From Glaciimonas sp. PCH181 (lineage in GTDB: Bacteria > Pseudomonadota > Gammaproteobacteria > Burkholderiales > Burkholderiaceae_D): 64,000 nt of DNA. Made by a program: the position numbers and the translations under genes. Below, one piece after another: positions 46,632 to 56,683 of the stretch; the stretch's first letter is position 1; each line of letters starts with the position of its first letter. A model generated the notes under the pieces. That model worked only from the letters and a program-made list of their open reading frames with translations. It had not been told where the DNA came from and made no database searches. The DNA lies in NCBI RefSeq assembly GCF_003056055.1, contig NZ_PYFP01000001.1:248001-312000 (forward strand), in the 5' to 3' direction.

Positions 46632-46673
46632 TTACACCTCCTGTTTACATGGGGAATTCCCAAGAAGCAGTCG

Positions 46674-46697
46674 AAAAAAAACCGCCTCGAGGGCGGG
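46674..46697 (-). terminator. Intrinsic terminator in the 5' leader of the SnoaL-kinase gene
   Basis: Read on the minus strand, CCGCC pairs with GGCGG (46682-46696) around a five-base loop and is followed by eight T. It ends about 42 bp before the start codon of the SnoaL-kinase gene and begins just after a 26-codon ORF stop. That placement fits attenuation. Confidence 0.7.
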
Positions 46698-46704
46698 TTA
46701 TTCG

Positions 46705-46785
46705 CTACTGCAAAACAAGCGCTATCCCACCATTGTTTGAATGGTGCGAATAATCGCCGAAGTTTTTTTTGTAGAAGAATTTCAT
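46705..46785 (-). CDS. Candidate 26-residue leader peptide
   Basis: The frame runs ATG (46785) to TAG (46705-46707) and reads MKFFYKKNFGDYSHHSNNGG IALVLQ. It is followed at once by the terminator hairpin at 46674-46697. No strong ribosome binding site is seen, but a -35-like TTGACG lies about 40 bp upstream. It could be a regulatory leader peptide of the downstream gene. The remaining gap to 47022 holds only promoter DNA. Confidence 0.4.
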   Translation of the reverse strand: MKFFYKKNFGDYSHHSNNGGIALVLQ

Positions 46786-47022
46786 AGGTTTTAAGATCGC
46801 ATATTTATGTATGTTCGTCAATCAATGACTACTGGTGGCAGATTGCTATGGTTCGTGACTGGCAGTACGTTACTCGCAGCAGTCCTCATGCTTAAGCAAA
46901 GCGGTCTTTAGCATCCGAATCGAGGCGATTTTTTTAATACCTGAATTCCGCAATTTCAGTCAGGACACGCACTGTACGACAACGTATAGTTTGGTCTCAG
47001 TCAAGGATAAAGGACGAAAAAT

Positions 47023-47883
47023 ATGTCGAAGGCCAGCGCTTACGCGGCAAAGTTCAACCGGGTGTTCGATTATATCGACGAACACCTTGGTGATGCGCTG
47101 ACTGTGGACTTGTTGAGCCAAGTGGCGAATTTTTCGAAATATCACTTTCACCGGCAATTTTCTGAGTACGCGAGCATAAGCGTCTTCAGATATATCCAAT
47201 TGATGCGGCTAAAACGGGCTTCTTATCGGCTTGTGTTCAATCAGTTGGAAAAGATTACCGACATTGCCTTAGATGCCCGTTTCGAAAATCCGGAGTCGTT
47301 TTCCCGTGCGTTCAAAAATACGTTCGGACAAACTCCTTCTGAGTTTCGGAGAAGTCCTGCATGGCAACCCTGGACTGAACGTTATCATTTACCCAGCAGA
47401 GAAAGGGAGAATAGTATGGAAGTTAACGTTGTCGAATTTGAAAAAACCAAGGTCGCGGTGTTGGAACATCGCGGCTCTCCGGGATCTATAAACGACTCGG
47501 TCGGCATTTTTATCGCGTGGCGTAAGGCAAGCGGATTGTCTCCCGTCGAATCCAGCCAGTCTTTCGGCATTGTGTACGACAATCCCGACACGACAGAGCC
47601 GGCGCAATTTCGTTTCGACATCTGCGGTTCAGTGTCGGAAGACGTGCCGGATAATCCACAGCGGGTGGGTAATAAGGTAATCCCAGGCGGTCGCTGCGCT
47701 GTGATACGCCATTTCGGTTCGCACGATAGGATAGGGGGGAGTGTTTATTACCTGTATCGGGAATGGTTGCCTGAGAGCGGGGAGGAATTGCGCGACTTTC
47801 CGTTGTATTTCCATTACCGGAACTTAATGCCGGAGACCCCTGAACACGCGTTGATAACGGATATTTACTTGCCACTCAAATAG
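47023..47883 (+). CDS. AraC-type regulator with GyrI-like effector domain
   Basis: A 286-residue Rob/SbmC-type fusion. Residues about 8-108 contain two AraC helix-turn-helix motifs (LLSQVANFSKYHFHRQFSEY; FENPESFSRAFKNTFGQTPSEFR). Residues about 130-286 are the GyrI-like small-molecule-binding domain (VNVVEFEKTKVAVLEHRG; GRCAVIRHFGSHD). It binds DNA and a hydrophobic or drug-like effector. It is divergent from the SnoaL-kinase gene and may control it. ATG at 47023 follows aaggacg. Confidence 0.9.
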   Translation: MSKASAYAAKFNRVFDYIDEHLGDALTVDLLSQVANFSKYHFHRQFSEYASISVFRYIQLMRLKRASYRLVFNQLEKITDIALDARFENPESFSRAFKNTFGQTPSEFRRSPAWQPWTERYHLPSRERENSMEVNVVEFEKTKVAVLEHRGSPGSINDSVGIFIAWRKASGLSPVESSQSFGIVYDNPDTTEPAQFRFDICGSVSEDVPDNPQRVGNKVIPGGRCAVIRHFGSHDRIGGSVYYLYREWLPESGEELRDFPLYFHYRNLMPETPEHALITDIYLPLK

Positions 47884-48091
47884 CGGTCGGGCGACTAAAT
47901 TGAGTATCCGTCGCGAATGTCAGATTTTGGCCGACAACACGCATCTAACTAACAAAACCTCACGGCGGCTGACCGCACTATGGCAGAAATAAATTAGCAC
48001 GAGTATCGCATTGCAGGGCCGAGTAGGGTGCGTAAGCGCTAATGTTCACACCGTTGGCAAATAGGGCATCCAACAACGCCACCGCATAAAT

Positions 48092-48691
48092 TCAACGAAA
48101 AGTAGCCCAAGCGATGGTTGCCGAGAACGCGCAAAGTACCAACGAAGCTGCGCGCTGCAACTTGACCCGGTCCACAAACTTCAAGCGTCCGTTGGCTAGC
48201 GCTGCGCCGAACATGGTCCAGATGATGCCAATAGGAATCAACAAGCAAGAAAATAGTGCCATCGCTGCCAAATAGATTGGCATGTTATCAGACGCAAAGA
48301 CGGGGAAAATCGCGGATGAAAAAAGCAGCGCCTTTGGATTGAGAAGGGTTGCGACGAATAAGGCTTTGGGACCAATCGACCGTTGTCCCGATGTCGGCAG
48401 CACGGATGCCGCCCGCCATACCGTCACCGCAATATAAATCAGATAAAGGCTGCTGGCAGAGCGGGCCAGGATCGCTACCCACGGATAACTGCTTTGCATG
48501 GGCGCCAGCACCGCACCCCACACCGAGATCGCGATCAAATAGCCGAGTAGTTCGCATGCGATGAGTGGCAACGTGCCCTTTGCGCCTCGTTCCATGCCAG
48601 CCGCCGCCAGCAAGGTATTAGTCGGTCCCGGCGTCAGCAGGATGACCGCCGTGCTTAGGGCAAAAATAGCGAAGTTGAATTGAGATGTCAT
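48092..48691 (-). CDS. LysE-family translocator
   Basis: A 199-residue, six-helix exporter: AVILLTPGPTNTLLAAAGM is the LysE/RhtB signature with TPGPTN, followed by FVATLLNPKALLFSSAIFPVF. It likely exports an amino acid or related amine. It is clearly diverged from the LysE gene at 44.2 kb. No ribosome binding site stands out; it appears monocistronic. Confidence 0.88.
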   Translation of the reverse strand: MTSQFNFAIFALSTAVILLTPGPTNTLLAAAGMERGAKGTLPLIACELLGYLIAISVWGAVLAPMQSSYPWVAILARSASSLYLIYIAVTVWRAASVLPTSGQRSIGPKALFVATLLNPKALLFSSAIFPVFASDNMPIYLAAMALFSCLLIPIGIIWTMFGAALANGRLKFVDRVKLQRAASLVLCAFSATIAWATFR

Positions 48692-48904
48692 GAAAATTTT
48701 CTAGAGATAATTGCCAAAGCGATGTGGAAAAAGCTTGTCGGCAATCGTGCAGTTCGCATTACATCGTAGTGCGTTGGCAGGGCTGGAAAGCACGGCAGTT
48801 TTTTGTGTCAGTCAGCGTTGTGCTTGCTAACTAAACTTCGCGATATTGTACGCCTCGTGCATCAATCTCTGATTTTGATCGCTTGCAGCCTGCCGGTCCG
48901 CGCT

Positions 48905-50689
48905 TTACCTATTGTGACGCTGCCTTAGTAAAGCCTCAAACTGGGCTATCGGTATCGGTTTGCTAAACAGATATCCTTGAAAATGCGTGCAGCTTTTGTT
49001 CAGCAGAATTTGTCGTTGTTCTTCTGTTTCAACTCCCTCTGCAATAACGTCCAGATTCAGACTGTGCGCCATGGCAATAATTGCACGCACAATCGCTTTA
49101 TCACTGATATCGGTAGCGATATCGCGGATGAACGATTGATCGATCTTGACCTGAGAGATCGGCAGACGTTTCAGGTATTGCAAGGAGGAATAACCGGTGC
49201 CAAAGTCATCCAGTGAGAAGTGGACACCGATATCTTTCAAAGCAATCATGGTTGCGATAGCATTTTCGATATTCTTTAGCAGCAAGCTTTCAGTAATTTC
49301 CAGTTTAAGTCGCGTTGGGGTGATGCCGTGGCGTTGCACGAGCGATAGCACTTGCCCCACGAAATCGGCTTGGTGAAATTGCACGGCACTGATGTTAACC
49401 GCCAGAATCAGATCGCGGGTGAGCGCATGTTGCTGCCATATTTTGAGCTGAGCGCAAGCCGTCTCCAGTATCCATTGTCCGATGGGCAGGATTAGACCAG
49501 ATTCTTCCGCCAGCGGGATAAATTGTGCGGGCGATACCAAGCCGCGTTCTGGATGTAGCCAGCGAATCAATGCCTCAGCGCCAAAAGGACGGTGTGCACC
49601 ATCCACCTGAATTTGGTAATACAACTGAAATTGCTGGCTCTCAAGTGCCTTGCGTAAATCGGCTTCAAGCGAAGTGCGGGCGTTGATCACGTCCTGCATT
49701 TCCGGGTTAAAGAATCGCAGGGTGTTACGGCCTGCTTTCTTGGCCTAATACATCGCGATATCGGCACGTTTCAGCAGTTCTTCGGCAGACTTTCCCTGCT
49801 CGTTAAAAAGCGCCGCACCGATGCTGGGGGTGCTGTGGTACTCATGCGAGGCCAGCAGGTAAGGCTTATTGAGCGCCGAGAGAATTTTATCGCCCACGGC
49901 TTTTGCCTGTAATGCCGCTTCAATGGGCTGATGACTCAAATCCCCCATCATTACTACAAATTCGTCGCCACCCAGTCGTGCGACGGTATCGTTTTCACGG
50001 GTGCAGGATTCCAGGCGCAGGGCGGTCTGCTGTAGCAGTAAATCCCCAAAGTCATGGCCGAGCGTGTCGTTGAGGTCTTTGAACTTGTCCAGATCAATAA
50101 ACATCAGCACACCGTCGCGACCACTACGCTCACTGGAGGCGAATGCCTGATGCAACCGATCTAGCAAAAGCCGTCGATTGGGCAAGCCGGTCAGCGTATC
50201 GTAGAAGGCTAAGTTATTCAGCTCAATGGCAAGTATTCCTTTCTCTTTGTTTTGAAAGGCAAGCTCCTTGTTGGTGATAACTAACTCTGCTACGCGCTTT
50301 TCTTTTTCTTCATTTTGAAAGGCGAGTTCTTTGTTGGCAATGACCAACTCAGCCGCCCGTTTTTCTTTTTCTTCGTTTTGAAAGGCGAGTTCTTTGTTGG
50401 CGATGACTAATTCAGCCGCCCGTTTTTCTTTTTCTTCATTTTGAAAGGCGAGTTCTTTGTTGGCAATGACCAACTCAGCCGCCCGTTTTTCTTTTTCTTC
50501 GTTTTGAAAGGCGAGTTCTTTGTTGGCAATGGCTAATTCAGCAGCCCGTTTTTCTTTCTCTCCGTTTTGAAAGGCAAGCTCTTTGTTCGCAATAACGAGC
50601 TCAGCAGCCCGTTTTTCTTTCTCATCGTTTTGAAATGCAAGCTTTTTATTGGCGGTGACTAACTCCGCTAACTCTGACGATTCTTTCAT
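48905..50689 (-). pseudogene. GGDEF-EAL cyclic-di-GMP protein split by an amber codon
   Basis: Starting at 50689 the frame encodes a coiled coil of seven 21-residue repeats, then a GGDEF domain (YDTLTGLPNRRLLLDRLHQA; RLGGDEFVVMMGD). After ...ADIAMY a TAG (49745-49747) stops translation where homologues read Y-Q-A-K-K-A-G-R. The same frame continues with an intact EAL domain (GAEALIRWLHPERGL; DDFGTGYSSLQYLKRLPIS; AEGVETEEQ) to 48905. The EAL part begins at MQDVINART (49699). A CAG-to-TAG change would explain it. The GGDEF half could still be made without its last residues; the EAL half could be separate if the internal ATG is used. Confidence 0.85.
50225..50665 (-). repeat. 63-bp tandem repeat encoding a 21-residue coiled coil, seven copies
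   Basis: Seven in-frame units of the form ELVIANKELAFQNEEKEKRA(A/V) precede the GGDEF domain. Copies 3 to 6 are nearly identical at protein level and differ by few bases in DNA. The heptad-compatible pattern indicates a dimeric coiled coil. Copy number could vary by slippage. Confidence 0.88.
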
Positions 50690-51181
50690 ATGGCGCTTTC
50701 CCTTTCCAGACGGTCACTGGGTATCTAATTTCCAGATAGCCGCCAGAAGACCGCAAATCAGGACAAGAAAACCAACGAGATACATACTTGTCCATTTCGC
50801 AATAACCGTCCTAAAGAGATCAAACTCTTAAAGTTGCAATGGATGCATTAGAACGTCAATTTTCAAACGTAATCACCTCTATTTGAGGCGATTTGGAATA
50901 GCTGCTTTGACTGCATGGTAACTTATGCAGAATACATAGCAAAATTGGAACTGTATGTGCGTTGGCGCACGAATTGGATGTGGGGGCAAAGTTGGCCACG
51001 ATTTGTCACCTACTGTGATCCGAATAGGTGAATCCAATGCACGTGGGATAGTGCTATTGATGAGCAGGTTAGTACGGATACTAACACTTTACCTAAAGTG
51101 GCCTCTTTTGCGCCGGGATTCATCTACACCTAAAATTGATTCGCGGCAGGCAGGACAAAATTCACCCGTCACTTCAGCTCT
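50690..51181. other. Intergenic region upstream of GGDEF gene
   Basis: No gene is assigned in these 492 bp. On the minus strand a short frame ending at 50728 gives MYLVGFLVLICGLLAAIWKL, a single membrane segment, just before the GGDEF gene. It may be a tiny membrane protein or the lost N-terminus of that gene. Confidence 0.35.
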
Positions 51182-52087
51182 TTACACCCCAAACGACTGA
51201 ATAAGGAATTGCTGAAACGCCAGCGCTGCCTCTGAAAACGTTGCATCGCGTTTCCACAACATCCCCGCATCCATATGTGGAATAGTGTCCAGCACCGGAC
51301 GTGCTTCAATCCGTTTTCCTTCCAAAGACCAGGGGCGATACACCATATCTGACAGCACAGTCACGCCAAAGCCATGTCCAACTAACCCGCGCAATGCCTC
51401 AATCGATCCGGTTCGCATCACAATATTTGGATGCAATCTATTTTGCCGCCAGTAGTGCAACGCCGAATGTTCGCCTTCATCCGTGGTTAATAATAAATAC
51501 GGAAATTCAGCGATATCTTTCAGCGAAGGCGAGCGAATCAGTGCCAGAGGATGCGTCGGTGCTACCCATAATTGCCGTCTTGATCGTACCAATACTGCAT
51601 GACCGAAGCGATTTTGCCGCTGCACATTCGACAAAATTACAATGCCGATATCGACCTCGCCAGCTAACACGGCATCCTCGATATCCAATCGATTCATATC
51701 CTGCAATTGAATCTCAACATCTGGATAACTGGCCCGAAACCGCGCCATTTGATCTGGTAAAAAATATCCTAGCAACGTGTACGAAGCCGCAATTTTTACC
51801 GTTCCTGATAGCGATTTTTCTTTAAAACGTGGGCTGTCTACAGCATCCCGCACCGACTCCAAAATATGCCGCGCATGACGCAAAAAATCTTGACCCTCGG
51901 GCGTTAACGAAACGCCTTGCGGCAGCCGGTCAAACAGCCGCACGCCCAACTCATCCTCAATCGCTATCACGCCATTGCTGATGGTGGATTGGGAGACGTT
52001 TTCTTGAATGGCGGCTAATGAAATTTGTCCGGCTTGCGCCACTGCCACAAAATAACGAAGTTGCCTGAGCGTAAGATTGGATGCCAT
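51182..52087 (-). CDS. LysR-family regulator, divergent from indolepyruvate oxidoreductase
   Basis: A 301-residue LysR protein: helix-turn-helix at residues 4-63 (LRQLRYFVAVAQAGQISLAA; ENVSQSTISNGVIAIEDELG; RLFDRLPQGVSLTPEG) and effector domain residues about 90-295. It is divergent from the 1187-residue oxidoreductase gene with a 97-bp gap, the standard arrangement for a LysR target. It probably responds to an aromatic 2-oxoacid or amino acid. Confidence 0.9.
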   Translation of the reverse strand: MASNLTLRQLRYFVAVAQAGQISLAAIQENVSQSTISNGVIAIEDELGVRLFDRLPQGVSLTPEGQDFLRHARHILESVRDAVDSPRFKEKSLSGTVKIAASYTLLGYFLPDQMARFRASYPDVEIQLQDMNRLDIEDAVLAGEVDIGIVILSNVQRQNRFGHAVLVRSRRQLWVAPTHPLALIRSPSLKDIAEFPYLLLTTDEGEHSALHYWRQNRLHPNIVMRTGSIEALRGLVGHGFGVTVLSDMVYRPWSLEGKRIEARPVLDTIPHMDAGMLWKRDATFSEAALAFQQFLIQSFGV

Positions 52088-52184
52088 GCGTTTTTCCGAT
52101 ACTGGGTATGCTTATTTGTGGTTTTACGGAAGATTAACGCATAAATATACTGTTCTCCTAATTAAAAATTAAGAGGCAAGCCGC

Positions 52185-55100
52185 GTGAATTCTCCACTGT
52201 CGATCCCCATGCAGGAAGCTTTGTCCGCGGTTTCTCTTGAGGATAAATATACCGTCGACAAAGGTCGCGTCTACATCAGTGGAACGCAGGCGATTGTCAG
52301 ATTACCGATGTTGCAAAGGCAACGCGATCAGTTGCAGGGTCTGAACACAGCAGGCTATATTTCGGGCTATCGCGGTTCGCCACTTGGTGCGGTCGATTTG
52401 GCATTGTGGAAAGCAAAAAAACACCTATCGGAAAATAGCATTGTCTTTCAGGCAGGCGTCAATGAAGAGCTTGCCGCCACCGCCGTTTGGGGTACGCAAC
52501 AAACAAATTTGTGGCCGACCGGTAAGTACGATGGCGTGTTTGGGATGTGGTACGGCAAAGGCCCCGGCGTAGATCGATCCGGCGATGTTTTTAAGCATGC
52601 CAACTCTGCCGGAACGTCTCCGCATGGCGGCGTGCTGTTGCTGGCTGGTGACGATCATGCGGCTAAATCGTCGTCTGTTGCGCATCAATCTGAGCATGCG
52701 CTGATCGCTGCCGGGATTCCTGTGCTCTATCCGTCTAGCGTGCAGGAATACATCGATTACGGTTTGCATGGCTGGGCGATGAGCCGCTATTCAGGCTTGT
52801 GGGTTGGTATGAAATGCGTCACCGATGTGGTTGAATCGACAGCTTCGGTTGAAATGGACCCAGAGCGCGTCAAGATCGTTATTCCTGAAGATTTTGTGAT
52901 GCCTGCCGATGGCGTCAGCATTCGCTGGCCAGACCCGCCGCTGGCGCAAGAAGCCAGATTATTCGACTATAAATGGTATGCAGCACTGGCCTATGTCCGC
53001 GCCAATAAACTTAATCGCGTCGTGATCGAATCGCCGGTTGCTCGCTTTGGCATCATGACTGCTGGTAAAGCTTATCTGGACGTGCGTCAGGCGTTGGTAG
53101 AGTTGGGGCTAGACGATGAAACCTGCGCAAAAATTGGGATTCGCTTGCTCAAAATCGGTTGTATCTGGCCGCTGGATGCGCAAGACGCCCGCGCCTTTGC
53201 GACCGGATTGGAAGAAATTCTGGTGGTGGAAGAAAAGCGTCAAATTCTTGAATATGCCTTGAAAGAGGAGTTGTACAACTGGCGCGATGACGTGCGCCCA
53301 AAAGTGTATGGCAAATTTGATGAGCGCGATAATGAAGGCGGCGAATGGTCGGTGCCGCGTGGCGACTGGTTGCTGCCAGCGCGTTACGAGTTGTCGCCCG
53401 CGTTGATCGCCAAAGCGATTGCGACACGGCTGGCAAAGGCCGATCTGCCCGAGGATATCCGCGCACGGATTGCGGCGCGTATCGCGATTATCGAAGCCAA
53501 GGAATACGAAGCCAGCAAGCCTCATGCCGTCACCGAGCGTCCGCCGTGGTTTTGTTCAGGATGCCCGCATAATACCTCGACCAAAGTGCCAGAAGGATCG
53601 CGTGCGCTGGCGGGAATCGGTTGCCACTATATGTCGATGTGGATGGATCGCAGCACCGAAACGTTCAGTCAAATGGGCGGCGAGGGCGTGTCTTGGCTGG
53701 GCCAGATGCATTTCACCCATGACAAGCATATTTTTGTGAATTTGGGGGATGGCACGTATTTCCATTCGGGTTTGTTAGCCATCCGCGCTGCGATTGCCGC
53801 CAGTGCCAACGTTACCTACAAAATTCTGTTTAATGATGCCGTCGCGATGACTGGCGGTCAGCCGGTCGACGGGATTCTGACCGTGCCGCAGATTGCGCAT
53901 CAAATGCATGCCGAAGGCGCCAAGAAGATCATCATTGTCACCGATGAGCCTGAAAAATACACGACCGACGTTAAATTGCCAGAAGGCGTGACCGTCCATC
54001 ATCGCGAACAATTGGATGATCTGCAACGCGAACTGCGCGATATGCCGGGCACGTCGATCTTGATTTATGACCAGACTTGCGCGACAGAAAAACGTCGTCG
54101 CAGAAAACGCGGTACGTATCCAGACCCGGCGCGGCGCGTGTTTATTAATGATGCCGTGTGCGAAGGTTGCGGCGATTGTTCGGTCAAGTCCAACTGTCTA
54201 TCGGTGGAGCCGCTGGGCACGCCGCTGGGCACCAAACGCAAGATTAATCAGTCTTCCTGCAACAAGGATTTTTCTTGCGTGACGGGTTTTTGCCCTAGTT
54301 TTGTGACGGCAGAAGGCGCGCAAATGCGCAAGCCGGTGGTCAAGGCCAAGGGTAACGGCGCAACGCCAAACTTCACTACATTGCCGCGTCCGATCATTGC
54401 GCCGTTAGAGACTGGATATGGCATTTTGGTCACCGGCGTCGGCGGGACGGGCGTGGTCACCATTGGTGGTTTGCTAGGGATGGCAGCACATCTGGAAAAC
54501 AAGGGCGTGACGGTATTAGACATGGCCGGGTTGGCACAAAAGGGCGGCGCAGTCGTCAGCCACATCCAGATTGCACCTACGCCAGACGCGATTTATGCGA
54601 CCCGTGTTGCCACCGGTGAGGCCGGATTGATCATCGGTTGCGATGCGATTGTGTCGGCGTCGGCAGATGTTTTATCGAAGACACGGCGCGGTATCACCCG
54701 CGCCATCATCAACAGTGAAAAAACGCCGACAGCGCAATTTTTGACGAATCCGAACTGGTCTTTCCCTAGCGCAGAAATCGGCAGTGAATTACGTCAGAGC
54801 ATCGGCGAAGGTTGCGAATTTTTAGATGCAAATCAATGCGCGCTGGTGCTGCTGGGCGATGCGATTTATGCCAATCCTTTGCTGCTCGGTTATACCTGGC
54901 AAAAAGGCTGGGTTCCGCTGGCCTACGAAAGTATGATTCGCGCTATTGAACTGAATGCGGTCGCGGTTGAGAAGAATAAATCCGCCTTCGATTGGGGCCG
55001 TTATCTGGCCGAACATGGCGCTGCCGTGCTGGCAGATATTATGGCACCAGCGAACGAAACCGCGATTGTTTTACATATGCCGGAGTCGCTCGACAAGTTA

Positions 55101-55748
55101 ATCGCTTATCGCCAAAAGCTGTTAACCGCCTACCAGAATCAGGCTTATGCCGACCGTTATCTGTCAGTAGTCGAACGTATCAGGGCCAAGGAAAAAACCT
55201 TGGACGGCGGACATTCATTGACGACGACGGTTGTCCGCAATCTAGCGAAATTGATGGCTTACAAGGATGAATACGAAGTTGCTCGACTGTATTCAGCACC
55301 GGAATTCCTTGAAAAAATGCGCTCGCAATTTGAGGGCGAACCGGGCAAGGATTATCAACTGAAGTTTCATCTTGCGCCGCCGCTGATGTCTAAACGCAAT
55401 AATCAGGGCGAGTTGATTAAGCGGAATTTTGGTAGCTGGATGTTGCCTGCATTCCGATTGCTGGCGAAATGCAAAGGTTTACGTGGAACGTCGTTCGATA
55501 TTTTTGGCTATACCGAAGAACGTAAAGCCGAGCGTGCATTGGTTGAGGATTACATCGGCTTGATTAACGAGTTGTCCGGTTCATTAACCAGCGACAACTT
55601 AGATCTGGCGATAAAACTAGCCAACATTCCCGATGATATTCGCGGCTTTGGGCATGTCAAAGAACGCAACATGGCCGCCGCCGATAAAAAGCGCACGCAG
55701 TTGTTAGCCCGTTATCGGCATCCAGAAAAAAGCGTCGTCGCAGCTTGA
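52185..55748 (+). CDS. Fused indolepyruvate:ferredoxin oxidoreductase
   Basis: This 1187-residue, thiamine-diphosphate and iron-sulfur enzyme decarboxylates arylpyruvates to arylacetyl-CoA and passes electrons to ferredoxin. It combines alpha and beta functions in one chain. Residues about 1-400 hold the pyrimidine-binding/transketolase-like part (YISGYRGSPLGAVD), residues about 440-650 the TPP core (FCSGCPHNTSTKVP; GIGCHYMSMWMDR; NLGDGTYFHSG), followed by a cysteine-rich Fe-S segment (CEGCGDCSVKSNC) and a C-terminal gamma domain (GILVTGVGGTGVVTIGG). GTG at 52185 is the start. A related gene is cut by the right window edge. Confidence 0.92.
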   Translation: MNSPLSIPMQEALSAVSLEDKYTVDKGRVYISGTQAIVRLPMLQRQRDQLQGLNTAGYISGYRGSPLGAVDLALWKAKKHLSENSIVFQAGVNEELAATAVWGTQQTNLWPTGKYDGVFGMWYGKGPGVDRSGDVFKHANSAGTSPHGGVLLLAGDDHAAKSSSVAHQSEHALIAAGIPVLYPSSVQEYIDYGLHGWAMSRYSGLWVGMKCVTDVVESTASVEMDPERVKIVIPEDFVMPADGVSIRWPDPPLAQEARLFDYKWYAALAYVRANKLNRVVIESPVARFGIMTAGKAYLDVRQALVELGLDDETCAKIGIRLLKIGCIWPLDAQDARAFATGLEEILVVEEKRQILEYALKEELYNWRDDVRPKVYGKFDERDNEGGEWSVPRGDWLLPARYELSPALIAKAIATRLAKADLPEDIRARIAARIAIIEAKEYEASKPHAVTERPPWFCSGCPHNTSTKVPEGSRALAGIGCHYMSMWMDRSTETFSQMGGEGVSWLGQMHFTHDKHIFVNLGDGTYFHSGLLAIRAAIAASANVTYKILFNDAVAMTGGQPVDGILTVPQIAHQMHAEGAKKIIIVTDEPEKYTTDVKLPEGVTVHHREQLDDLQRELRDMPGTSILIYDQTCATEKRRRRKRGTYPDPARRVFINDAVCEGCGDCSVKSNCLSVEPLGTPLGTKRKINQSSCNKDFSCVTGFCPSFVTAEGAQMRKPVVKAKGNGATPNFTTLPRPIIAPLETGYGILVTGVGGTGVVTIGGLLGMAAHLENKGVTVLDMAGLAQKGGAVVSHIQIAPTPDAIYATRVATGEAGLIIGCDAIVSASADVLSKTRRGITRAIINSEKTPTAQFLTNPNWSFPSAEIGSELRQSIGEGCEFLDANQCALVLLGDAIYANPLLLGYTWQKGWVPLAYESMIRAIELNAVAVEKNKSAFDWGRYLAEHGAAVLADIMAPANETAIVLHMPESLDKLIAYRQKLLTAYQNQAYADRYLSVVERIRAKEKTLDGGHSLTTTVVRNLAKLMAYKDEYEVARLYSAPEFLEKMRSQFEGEPGKDYQLKFHLAPPLMSKRNNQGELIKRNFGSWMLPAFRLLAKCKGLRGTSFDIFGYTEERKAERALVEDYIGLINELSGSLTSDNLDLAIKLANIPDDIRGFGHVKERNMAAADKKRTQLLARYRHPEKSVVAA

Positions 55749-55858
55749 TGTCGCGCTGATATTTTTGCGTCAGGCGGGGGCGGGCGAGATTCGATGGCTG
55801 TTGATTGTTCACGAATCGTTTGCTGAAAACGCGCTAAGCGCGTCGTTCCCGACCTGAT

Positions 55859-56683
55859 GGGTTCTGTCGCGTTAGCAAGGACAAGTCGGATTTCTAGCTG
55901 GCGGGTGCACCGGCCTTCAAACTCGACGGATTTTTCCCGCTAATGCATAAAATTGGTCCGCAAAAGTCATCTCATCGGTGCCTTCCATCATGAGCTGGCT
56001 TTTACGGATCATGTGCATGAGTTCAATGCGGGCCAAGATGTGTTTGGCGGACCGAAATGATTTGAAGTTGAGCATCGGCTTGGTCACGCGCTTGATGGCC
56101 CGATGGTCATGTTCGACGATATTGTTGAGGTAGTTGACCTGCCGAACGACCATCGGAATGTCCATGCCGGCATTGATCTCATCAATCGCCGCCTTGTTGG
56201 CGCCGCTTTTATCCATCGTGACTTTTTCAGGAACGCCATGAGCTTGCGTGGCCTTGTTGAAAAAACGTTTCGCAGCGCACTTGTCCCGCTTGGCCGTCAA
56301 TAGAAAGTCGACCGTATTGCCGTCCTTGTCCACGGCCCGATAGAGATACCTCCAGACGCCTTTGACTTTTATATAGGTCTCGTCCATTCGCCAGCTTCCG
56401 CCAACCGGCCGCTTGTGTTTGCGGAAAGCCTTTTCAAGTAACGGCAGAAACCGGATCGCCCAGCGATTGATCGATGAGTGATCGACAACCACGCCGCGTT
56501 CTTCCATCATTTCTTCCAGGTGACGGTAACTCAATGGGTAGGCTGCGTACCAACGGATGCAGACCAGAATCACGTCGATGGGAAATCGCATTCCTTTGGT
56601 TTTGAGCATGTCGGTTCGCCCTTTTTTCAAAGACAGCAGTCTACCTGAGCGGCTCGATGACTTTGCTCAACGCGACAGAACCC
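55859..56683. mobile_element. IS6-family insertion sequence
   Basis: An 825-bp element with perfect 15-bp terminal inverted repeats (GGGTTCTGTCGCGTT at 55859-55873, its complement at 56669-56683), enclosing one transposase gene. No 8-bp target duplication is visible, so sequence on one side has been lost, consistent with IS6 replicative deletion. Confidence 0.9.
55917..56630 (-). CDS. IS6-family transposase
   Basis: A 237-residue DDE transposase of the usual IS6 length. The N-terminal zinc-like/HTH part reads FPIDVILVCIRWYAAYPLSY and EERGVVVDHSSINRWAIRF; the DDE triad lies in SWRMDETYIKVKG, VTMDKSGANKAAID and NNIVEHDHRAIKR. It is complete. It would catalyse replicative transposition and cointegrate formation, and sits between the inverted repeats at 55859 and 56683. 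Confidence 0.94.
   Translation of the reverse strand: MKKGRTDMLKTKGMRFPIDVILVCIRWYAAYPLSYRHLEEMMEERGVVVDHSSINRWAIRFLPLLEKAFRKHKRPVGGSWRMDETYIKVKGVWRYLYRAVDKDGNTVDFLLTAKRDKCAAKRFFNKATQAHGVPEKVTMDKSGANKAAIDEINAGMDIPMVVRQVNYLNNIVEHDHRAIKRVTKPMLNFKSFRSAKHILARIELMHMIRKSQLMMEGTDEMTFADQFYALAGKIRRV

Noticed and set aside
50225..50665. Regular repeats that might be a CRISPR array
   Set aside because: Units are 63 bp, contiguous, without spacers, and encode an in-frame coiled coil.
52425..54565. Minus-strand frames under the indolepyruvate oxidoreductase
   Set aside because: They are antisense to a continuous 1187-residue enzyme and match no family.
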